From JBAOHV01 sp963714875 (GTDB lineage Bacteria > Actinomycetota > Acidimicrobiia > Acidimicrobiales > Microtrichaceae), in assembly GCA_963714875.1 (NCBI GenBank), contig CAVQQI010000010.1:62001-126000 (forward strand): a stretch of DNA of 64,000 nt, written 5' to 3'. The notes beneath the pieces were generated by a model. That model was not told the origin of the DNA. It searched no databases and saw only the letters and a list, made by a program, of their open reading frames with translations. Positions 58,228 through 64,000 of this stretch are shown here, in pieces. The position numbers and the translations under genes were made by a program. Numbering within the stretch: the stretch's first letter is position 1; every line of letters starts with the position of its first letter.

Positions 58228-59830
58228 TCCACGACGGGGCACTCCTCGGGACACCACCGGGTCCGACGAGGTCACGCGGGTCGACAACAGCCCGGTGTCT
58301 GCGCTGACCGACGCGCAACTCGGAGGGCGGTACCACCTGGAACGCCTCATCGGCTCGGGCGGCATGGCCCAGGTGTGGGAGGCCACCGACCTGGTGCTCG
58401 GGCGTCAGGTGGCGGTGAAGGTGCTCCATCCCCACCTCGCCGTCGACGACGCCCTTGTCGCGCGGTTCCGCCAGGAGGCAGTTGCTGCGGCCCGACTCAG
58501 CCATCCCGGCATCGTCGGGGTCTACGACACCTGTTCCGACGGCCCCTACGAGGCCATCGTCATGGAGTTGCTCGACGCGTCGACCCTGCGCCAGCACCTC
58601 GATGAGCACGGGCCGCTGGATGCCGAGACCACCGTGCGCATCGCGCTGCGGCTGCTCGACGCGCTCGAGGCGGCACACCGAGCTGGGCTGGTGCACCGCG
58701 ACGTCAAGCCCTCGAACATCCTGCTGTGTCGCGACGGCCGGGTGAAGATCGCCGACTTCGGGATCGCCAAGTCCGAGGACCAGACCGAGCTGACCCAGGA
58801 GGGAACGCTGGTCGGCACCGCCACCTATCTGGCGCCCGAACAGCTGCTGGGCGGCAAGGTCGATGCCAGGACCGACCTGTACTCGCTGGGCATCGTGCTC
58901 TACGAGTGCCTGACCGGTCGTGTGCCCTTCCGCGGCGAGACCGGGGCGGCGGTCGCGCTGGCGCGACTGCACTCCGACCCCGTGGATCCGCGCCACGTCC
59001 GCGCGGACGTGCCCCCGAGCCTCGCTGCGCCGATCATGCGCGTGCTCTCGCGTGATCCCGACGAGCGCTTCGACTCTGCTGCAGACCTCCGTGCAGCACT
59101 GCTCGACACCGGCATGCCGCCGCTGTCGACCACGCCGACGCCACCCACAGAGCCCGACGAGGAACCCACCGCACAGAACGAGTCCTTCGCCCGGTCCGAG
59201 CGGAGCTGGTTGGTTCCCGCGCTGTTCATCCTGCTCATCGCCACCGCGATCACCGTGGCAGGTCTGCTGCTCCGCGAGACCACCATCGGCAACGAGGATC
59301 CACCGTCGACCTCGGTCCCGACCGAGGTCAGCACTCGCCTCGTGCCCTTCTCCGATGTCGCCCCGGTGGACCCGCAGGGTCGGGGTGAGCCCGGTGAGAA
59401 CGACCAGCTCGCCGGGTCGGCGCTCGACGGTGATCCGACCACGGGCTGGCGCACCGAGACCTACGACTCGTCCGACTTCTTCGGCTCCAAGACCGGCGTG
59501 GGACTCGCTCTGACCGTAGGGGAGCCCACCCAGGCGATCGCCCTGGCGGTGGACGGCTCCACCAACGGATGGAGCGCCCAGCTGTTCGTGCTCGACCAGG
59601 CCCAGATCCCCGCCCAGGGCCTGTCCGAGCTCGATCCCGAGGAGTTCAGCCCCGTTGCACTGCTCGAGGACGTCCGCGGACCGATCCGGGTGGCGCTGGG
59701 AGGCAGGGAGGTCGACGAGGGCGACGTGCTCCTGCTGTGGATCACCGACCTGGGCGACCCGGTCGATGGCGACCGCTTCCGGGTCGAGATCAACGAGGTG
59801 GCACTCGAAGGTCGTGGCGAGGGGGAATGA
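58220..59830 (+). CDS. Ser/Thr protein kinase with one membrane span and an extracellular discoidin-like domain
   Basis: A 536-residue receptor kinase. The kinase (about 38-295) has GSGGMAQVW, VAVK (K67), HRDVKPSN (159-166), DFG (179-181) and GTATYLAPEQ, all catalytic residues intact. A membrane helix (about 328-350) and an extracellular domain (about 370-530: LDGDPTTGWRTETYDSSDF, discoidin/F5-8 type) follow. In M. tuberculosis this module is an inactive tail of MurJ (MviN); here it stands alone and active, and no murJ occurs between DUF6049 and sigM. GTG 58220 overlaps DUF6049. Confidence 0.88.
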   Translation: MADPRRGTPRDTTGSDEVTRVDNSPVSALTDAQLGGRYHLERLIGSGGMAQVWEATDLVLGRQVAVKVLHPHLAVDDALVARFRQEAVAAARLSHPGIVGVYDTCSDGPYEAIVMELLDASTLRQHLDEHGPLDAETTVRIALRLLDALEAAHRAGLVHRDVKPSNILLCRDGRVKIADFGIAKSEDQTELTQEGTLVGTATYLAPEQLLGGKVDARTDLYSLGIVLYECLTGRVPFRGETGAAVALARLHSDPVDPRHVRADVPPSLAAPIMRVLSRDPDERFDSAADLRAALLDTGMPPLSTTPTPPTEPDEEPTAQNESFARSERSWLVPALFILLIATAITVAGLLLRETTIGNEDPPSTSVPTEVSTRLVPFSDVAPVDPQGRGEPGENDQLAGSALDGDPTTGWRTETYDSSDFFGSKTGVGLALTVGEPTQAIALAVDGSTNGWSAQLFVLDQAQIPAQGLSELDPEEFSPVALLEDVRGPIRVALGGREVDEGDVLLLWITDLGDPVDGDRFRVEINEVALEGRGEGE

Positions 59831-60480
59831 CCCGAGCGAGCCGCTGGTCCGACGAGACCCCCGATACCGAGTTGGTCCTCGCCGGCCGCGGCGGTGATCG
59901 ACGGGCGCTCGATCTGCTGCTGCGCCGTCATCACGACCGGATCCTGCTCCTGTGCCGACGCCTGTGTCGCGACCGTGGCGATGCCGAGGACGCCACGCAG
60001 AACGCGCTGATCGCGATCGTGCGAGGGCTCGATCGATTCGACCAACGCTCGTCGTTCTCCACCTGGTCCTACCGCGTGGCCACCAACGCCTGCATGGACG
60101 AGTTGCGCCGGCGTGGTCGACGGCCCGTCCCCTCGGGCGAGGAGCTGGACGTCGTGCCCGCCGACTCGCGGGACCACCGTGGCACACCGCTCGACGCACC
60201 GGGGGACGCGGCGGTCGCGACCGAGACACGGGGCGTGCTGCAGCGAGCGCTCGACGAGCTGCCCGACGAGTTCCGGTGGCCCGTGGTGCTGCGTGACGTG
60301 GCCGACCTGGAGTACGCCGAGATCGCCGAGATCCTCGACATCTCGCCGGGAACGGTGCGGTCGCGAATCTCGCGGGGTCGATCGAAGCTGGCTGCACTGC
60401 TCGAGGACCAGCACCCGCGCCGCGCCGAACCCGGGAACCGGACGGCCCGCGCCGACGTCAGAGCACAGGACACGCCATGA
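59827..60480 (+). CDS. sigM: ECF-type RNA polymerase sigma factor SigM
   Basis: A 217-residue ECF sigma factor: region 2 (DLLLRRHHDRILLLCRRLCRDRGDAEDATQNALI... FSTWSYRVATNACMDELRRR) and region 4 (ELPDEFRWPVVLRDVADLEYAEIAEILDISPGTVRSRISRGRSKL). Its place after DUF6049 and kinase genes and before trxB identifies it as SigM (Rv3911-like), which controls envelope-stress genes. ATGA overlaps join it to the kinase upstream and the membrane partner downstream. Confidence 0.92.
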   Translation: MTRASRWSDETPDTELVLAGRGGDRRALDLLLRRHHDRILLLCRRLCRDRGDAEDATQNALIAIVRGLDRFDQRSSFSTWSYRVATNACMDELRRRGRRPVPSGEELDVVPADSRDHRGTPLDAPGDAAVATETRGVLQRALDELPDEFRWPVVLRDVADLEYAEIAEILDISPGTVRSRISRGRSKLAALLEDQHPRRAEPGNRTARADVRAQDTP

Positions 60481-61214
60481 CCGATCCCCACGACGATCCC
60501 GACCGGCCCGACCGGCCAGGCCAACCAGACGACGACGCCGGTGACGACGCCGCCACCCGACGAGTGCGCGAGCTCCTGCGTGACGAACCGGTCGACGACG
60601 ACGAACTGGCCCGTGAACGTCGCCTCCGGGTCGCGTTGGCCGCGGCCGTGCCGCCTGCACACCGGGCTGCGCCCCGACGTTGGCTCACCGCGGCTGCCAT
60701 CGTGGCGATCATGGGGGTCGGGGGCTACGTCATGGTCACGGTGGGCACCGGGGCGAGCGACGAGAACGCGTCGAACGACGCCGCGGTGGCGACCGACGAC
60801 CTCTCGGGCGCCGATGGCGGATCCGGCGCGGCGGGTCCCGAGCCCGAGTCCGCAGGCCGGTCCGCCGCACCGGATGCCCCTCCGACCACGGCGACCGGGA
60901 TGCAACAGGACGCCACCGGGGCGCCGTCCGCCAGTGGTGTCGATGCATCGGTGGTCGACCTGGGTCCCCTCGAGAGCATCGCTGCCGCGGTCGCCGCCGC
61001 GCAGGCCCTCGAGGACCGAACCGCCGATGCCGATGCGACCCTCCCTCGTCGCATCCCCGACGAGGCCGCCCTGCGCTGCATCGACCAGCAACGTGCGCTG
61101 GGGCTCGAGGTGATCGCCGTGGCGACGCTCGACGGACGGGACCTCGTGGTGCTTCGCTCGCCGGCAGGCCCGCTGCCGCTCGACGCGGCGACCTGTACGC
61201 CCGGCGAACCCTGA
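60477..61214 (+). CDS. Probable membrane anti-sigma factor (Rv3912-like position)
   Basis: A 245-residue protein with an N-terminal acidic cytoplasmic region (about 1-68), one membrane helix (about 70-88) and an extracytoplasmic Ala/Gly/Asp-rich part with two cysteines (ALRCIDQQ, AATCTPG). No zinc-binding anti-sigma HxxxCxxC is visible; the role is inferred from coupling (ATGA) to sigM and topology, as for Rv3912. Unusually low complexity from about 95-160. Confidence 0.7.
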   Translation: MTDPHDDPDRPDRPGQPDDDAGDDAATRRVRELLRDEPVDDDELARERRLRVALAAAVPPAHRAAPRRWLTAAAIVAIMGVGGYVMVTVGTGASDENASNDAAVATDDLSGADGGSGAAGPEPESAGRSAAPDAPPTTATGMQQDATGAPSASGVDASVVDLGPLESIAAAVAAAQALEDRTADADATLPRRIPDEAALRCIDQQRALGLEVIAVATLDGRDLVVLRSPAGPLPLDAATCTPGEP

Positions 61215-61260
61215 CCGACCCCGGTTCGCACAGGTGTCGCCCACTCGGGACCCGCCGCTC

Positions 61261-61266
61261 TAGGCT
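61261..61266 (+). promoter_or_regulatory. -10 element (leaderless) of the small membrane protein gene
   Basis: TAGGCT ends 8 bases before ATG 61275. Confidence 0.5.
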
Positions 61267-61274
61267 CGCGCCAC

Positions 61275-61658
61275 ATGACCGACAGCACCGGTGCCAACCC
61301 GACCTCGCCGTCCGGCGTCATGGCGCCGAGCTCGCCCGGAGCAACGGCGACCTCGGCCGATCCAGGGTCCAGCCAGGACTGGACCGATCAGGTGACCGGA
61401 CTGATCGTCGACAGCGTCGACAAGGTCCGCAATCGCACGACCGGACCGATCCTGGAGATCTCCAAGGGTGCTGTCCACGCAGTGGTCGCACTGGTCCTGC
61501 TGCTCCCGGTGGGTGTGCTGGCGCTGGTGCTGACCGTGCGGGTGCTCACCTACTTCGTGTTCCGTGAGGTCTGGGTGACCTATGCGGTGCTCGGGACGCT
61601 GTTCGCGCTCATCGGTGTTGTCATGTGGTCACGTCGGGACGGCGCGCGCCGTTCATGA
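61275..61658 (+). CDS. Small membrane protein of unknown function
   Basis: A 127-residue protein: a Ser/Ala/Pro-rich N-terminus (1-32), a segment with TDQVTGLIVDSVDKVRNRTTGPIL and two hydrophobic helices (about 67-90, 97-117) joined by YFVFREVWV. I recognise no named family. It has its own leaderless -10 and lies between the anti-sigma-like gene and trxB. Confidence 0.7.
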   Translation: MTDSTGANPTSPSGVMAPSSPGATATSADPGSSQDWTDQVTGLIVDSVDKVRNRTTGPILEISKGAVHAVVALVLLLPVGVLALVLTVRVLTYFVFREVWVTYAVLGTLFALIGVVMWSRRDGARRS

Positions 61659-61704
61659 TCATTCGTCGTGATGAACCACGTTCATCTTCGCCACGGCAGC
61701 TTCT

Positions 61705-61718
61705 GTGACGAACGTCAC
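61705..61718 (+). promoter_or_regulatory. Inverted repeat upstream of trxB
   Basis: GTGAC-GAAC-GTCAC, a perfect 5-bp-arm inverted repeat 14 bases before the trxB ATG, with copies of (G)TTCAT and ATGAAC nearby (about 61651-61687). A possible operator; the protein is unknown. Confidence 0.4.
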
Positions 61719-61732
61719 TCAGTGAGGAATCG

Positions 61733-62713
61733 ATGTCCGATCAGCCCAGCAGCACCCCGTCGATCCGCAAGGTCGTCATCATCGGATCCGGCCCCGCCGG
61801 ACTGACCGCAGCCATCTACACGGGTCGAGCAAGTCTCGACCCGTTGTTGATCGAGGGCGAACCGTCCTCGACCAGCGACCAACCCGGCGGGCAGCTCATG
61901 TTGACCACCGATGTGGAGAACTTCCCGGGGTTTCCCGACGGGATCATGGGCCCCGAGCTGATGACCGCGTTCCGGGCACAGGCCGAGCGGTTCGGCACCG
62001 AGATCCACACCGCCAAGGTGTCCAGGGTCGACCTCACAGAACGACCGTTCAAGATCTGGGTGGGCTCTCCCGAGGGCGAGCCGACGCACCTCGCCCACTC
62101 GGTGATCGTCTCGACCGGGGCCCAATCGCTGATGCTCGGGCTGGACGCGGAACGTCGGCTGCTCGGCCACGGACTCTCGACCTGTGCCACATGTGACGGG
62201 TTCTTCTTCCGCGACCAGGACATCGCCGTCATCGGTGGTGGCGACTCGGCCCTCGAAGAAGCGCTGTTCCTCGCCAGATTCGGCCGCAGCGTCACCGTCA
62301 TCCACCGCCGCGACACCTTGCGCGCCTCGAAGATCATGCAGGCGCGGGCCATGGAGCACCCCAAGATCACCTTCCTGTGGAACACCGTCGTGGAGGACAT
62401 CGTCGGCGAGACGTCGGTCGAGGCGTTGGCGCTGCGTGACGTCATCACCGGAGCAACGTCGACCGCTCCGTTCAGCGGGGTGTTCGTCGCGATCGGCCAC
62501 CGTCCCAACACCGATCTGTTCACCGGACAGCTCGAGCTGAAGGACAACGGCTATCTCGTCACACTCGACGGCACGTCGCGCACCAACATCGAGGGTGTGT
62601 TCGCCGCTGGTGACGTCCAGGACGATTGGTACCGCCAGGCGATCACCGCAGCCGGCAGCGGTTGCATGGCGGCGATCGACGCGGAGCGCTGGCTCGAGGA
62701 GCAGGGCCACTGA
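61733..62713 (+). CDS. trxB: Thioredoxin reductase
   Basis: A 326-residue FAD/NADPH enzyme: VVIIGSGPAGLTAAIYTGRA (FAD), STCATCDGFFF with the redox CATC pair, IAVIGGGDSALEEALFL (NADPH) and VFAAGDVQDDWYRQAITAAGSGCMAA. It reduces TrxA, encoded 144 bases downstream. ATG 61733 follows GAGGA at 4 bases. The pair lies in the sigM-trxB-trxA origin block. Confidence 0.96.
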   Translation: MSDQPSSTPSIRKVVIIGSGPAGLTAAIYTGRASLDPLLIEGEPSSTSDQPGGQLMLTTDVENFPGFPDGIMGPELMTAFRAQAERFGTEIHTAKVSRVDLTERPFKIWVGSPEGEPTHLAHSVIVSTGAQSLMLGLDAERRLLGHGLSTCATCDGFFFRDQDIAVIGGGDSALEEALFLARFGRSVTVIHRRDTLRASKIMQARAMEHPKITFLWNTVVEDIVGETSVEALALRDVITGATSTAPFSGVFVAIGHRPNTDLFTGQLELKDNGYLVTLDGTSRTNIEGVFAAGDVQDDWYRQAITAAGSGCMAAIDAERWLEEQGH

Positions 62714-62857
62714 CGACGTTGCCAGCCCTGTCGCCACCGTGGGAGCGGAATGGCCCACAGCACCAACGGGTTGCTCCCACGCCCGTGCAGCCCGCCCGAT
62801 CCACTCGTCGTGGTCTGCACATCACAGCACTTGATCACCTCAACAAAGGACCATCCC

Positions 62858-63184
62858 ATGTCGGGTTCCATCAGCCAGCTCAGTGAGGCCACCTTCGCCG
62901 AAGAGGTCAACGCAGCGTCGGAGGCCGTCCTGGTCGACTTCTGGGCGGAGTGGTGCGGCCCGTGCAAGACCATCGCACCGATCCTGGAGGAGCTCGCCGT
63001 AGAGCACCCCGGCACGCTCCGCATCGCCAAGGTCGACGTCGATGAGAACCAGGGTCTCGCCCGCCAGTACGGCGTGCAGAGCATCCCGACCATGATCGTG
63101 TTCAAGGACGGAGCAGAGGTCCACCGCATGGTGGGCGCACGGGGCAAGGCGCAGATCCTCGAGGATCTGAGCAGCTACCTCTGA
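62858..63184 (+). CDS. trxA: Thioredoxin
   Basis: A 108-residue thioredoxin with WAEWCGPCKT (redox CGPC), the cis-Pro SIPTM and KVDVDENQGLARQYGV. ATG 62858 is preceded by AAAGGA. It is reduced by the trxB product and supplies electrons to ribonucleotide reductase and others. Confidence 0.97.
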   Translation: MSGSISQLSEATFAEEVNAASEAVLVDFWAEWCGPCKTIAPILEELAVEHPGTLRIAKVDVDENQGLARQYGVQSIPTMIVFKDGAEVHRMVGARGKAQILEDLSSYL

Positions 63185-63197
63185 GCGTGCTCGTCAC

Positions 63198-64000
63198 GTG
63201 ACGACCGCTCCCCCCACCCCGGAGGTTCTCATCGCCCTCGCGTCGCTCCCACTCCTGGTCGGTTCCTCCGGACCCGACGTCGCCGACCTCCAGCGTCGCC
63301 TGCGCGCCGCCGGCTACCCCGTGGCAGAGGTGACGAGCGAGTACGACGCCTCGACCCGCGACGCGGTCCTCGGGTTCCAAGCAGCGGTCGGACTCGAGCC
63401 TGACGGCGTCTGCGACGCCAACACCTGGTCCGCGCTGGTCGAGGCAGGCTTCACCCTGGGGACCAGACTCGTCTGTCTCCGTTCGCCGATGATGCGCGGC
63501 GACGACGTCTCCGAACTCCAACTGCGCCTCGGGGCACTGGGGTTCGATGCAGGGAGGGTGGATGGCATCTTCGGACCCATGACCCAGGCTGCGGTCGGGG
63601 ACTTCCAACGCAACGCGGGCCTCGTGAGCGACGAAGTGTGCGGTCCAGAGACCATCGCGTCACTCCGACGACTCGAGGGTCGCGGTGGCGACGCGCCGAT
63701 CACCGGTGTCCGTGAGCGTGAACGGTTGCGGCGGCGGGCCGGATCATCCGCACAGCTCCGCATCGCCGTCGGCGCCGTGGGCCCGCCCGAACCGGTCATC
63801 ACCTCGCTCGCAGCGGAGCTCCAACTCGCAGGGGTCTCGACCCTGTTGCTGTCCGACGAGTGGTCGGCCCAAGCCACCTCGACCAACGAGTTCGCTGCGG
63901 ACGTCTACGTCGGACTGACCGTCTCGGACTCCCCGATCGTCGAGGCGGCGTACTTCTCGGTACCGGGGTACGAGTCCGCCGGCGGTCGCCATCTGGCACA
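63198..64000 (+). CDS. CwlM-like peptidoglycan-binding protein with a degenerate amidase-3 domain (C-terminus outside window)
   Basis: The first 267 residues are visible. Two PG_binding_1 repeats (about 15-75: LVGSSGPDVADLQRRLRAAGY ... VLGFQAAVGLEPDGVCDANTW; about 88-145: MRGDDVSELQLRLGALGFDAG ... GDFQRNAGLVSDEVCGPET) precede an amidase-3-like start. There the zinc His and Glu expected after the first strand are not seen (IAVGAVGPPEPVIT), and VSIHAN is VGLTVSD. So it looks enzymatically dead so far. The position matches CwlM, a PknB substrate that activates MurA in mycobacteria. GTG 63198 is the only plausible in-frame start; no clear ribosome site. The gene runs off the right edge. Confidence 0.82.
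   Translation, partial: MTTAPPTPEVLIALASLPLLVGSSGPDVADLQRRLRAAGYPVAEVTSEYDASTRDAVLGFQAAVGLEPDGVCDANTWSALVEAGFTLGTRLVCLRSPMMRGDDVSELQLRLGALGFDAGRVDGIFGPMTQAAVGDFQRNAGLVSDEVCGPETIASLRRLEGRGGDAPITGVRERERLRRRAGSSAQLRIAVGAVGPPEPVITSLAAELQLAGVSTLLLSDEWSAQATSTNEFAADVYVGLTVSDSPIVEAAYFSVPGYESAGGRHLA

Noticed and set aside
58220..59830. Reading the kinase as MurJ with pseudokinase tail
   Set aside because: No multi-span MurJ domain precedes it; the upstream gene is DUF6049, and the kinase motifs are intact.
1..64000. CRISPR array, IS element, integrase or prophage
   Set aside because: No repeat-spacer pattern, transposase, integrase or terminal inverted repeats were seen; tRNA ends show no integrase-like neighbour.

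Overview
The window is a GC-rich, gene-dense actinobacterial chromosome segment with no plasmid, phage or IS genes. A WhiB protein, FHA-domain proteins beside a PASTA-type kinase locus, an F420-type LLM oxidoreductase and the block cca / DUF6049 / kinase / sigM / anti-sigma / trxB / trxA / cwlM-like match actinobacterial origin-proximal gene order (compare M. tuberculosis Rv3907c to Rv3915). The style of the genes suggests an Acidimicrobiia-like lineage, but this is an inference. In relatives this block is followed by parB, parA and the dnaA region, so oriC probably lies beyond the right edge.

Layout. 1-6.3 kb (minus): a coupled cell-wall/signalling operon read fhaA, fhaB, pstP, ftsW/rodA, pbpA, pknB; pknB runs off the left edge. 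6.4-16 kb: tRNA-Leu, a frameshifted aldo/keto reductase, two lipoproteins, a SulP anion transporter overlapping a BcsA-like PilZ glycosyltransferase, a TetR/hydroxylase pair with a visible promoter-operator, and an SDR/DUF2867 protein. 16-24 kb: Nudix hydrolase, FxsA, WhiB, a frameshifted NfeD, an ArsA-like ATPase pair, a receiver protein, tRNA-Pro, CAP lipoprotein, MazG-like and DUF1622 proteins. 23.5-37 kb: asd, frameshifted hemW, lysC, cyclophilin, an S51-like protein, 3-hydroxyacyl-CoA dehydrogenase, aat, a flippase-like membrane protein, LLM oxidoreductase, ClC channel, a PhnZ/PhnY-like oxygenase pair and a frameshifted membrane kinase-like gene. 37-43 kb: dnaB carrying an intein, then the rpsF-ssb-rpsR-rplI operon. 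43-48.5 kb: an osmoprotectant ABC transporter and panB. 48.6-64 kb: a class A PBP, DUF5318, methyltransferase, UspA, cca, an HDAC-like deacetylase, GNAT, DUF6049, a Ser/Thr kinase with an extracellular domain, sigM and partner, trxB, trxA and the start of a cwlM-like gene.

Two features cut across the window. First, about twenty genes lack a Shine-Dalgarno sequence and instead have a TANNNT hexamer 6-9 bases before the start codon, so leaderless transcription looks common and helps decide many starts. Second, four otherwise normal genes (aldo/keto reductase, nfeD, hemW, membrane kinase-like) are each broken by exactly one extra base. That points to assembly or sequencing insertions at least as much as to real gene decay. 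Functionally, both ends of the window serve cell-wall growth control (pknB, pstP, fhaA, pbpA, ftsW on the left; ponA, the sigM-linked kinase and cwlM-like on the right), around a housekeeping core of replication, translation, lysine/threonine and pantothenate synthesis, and thiol redox.
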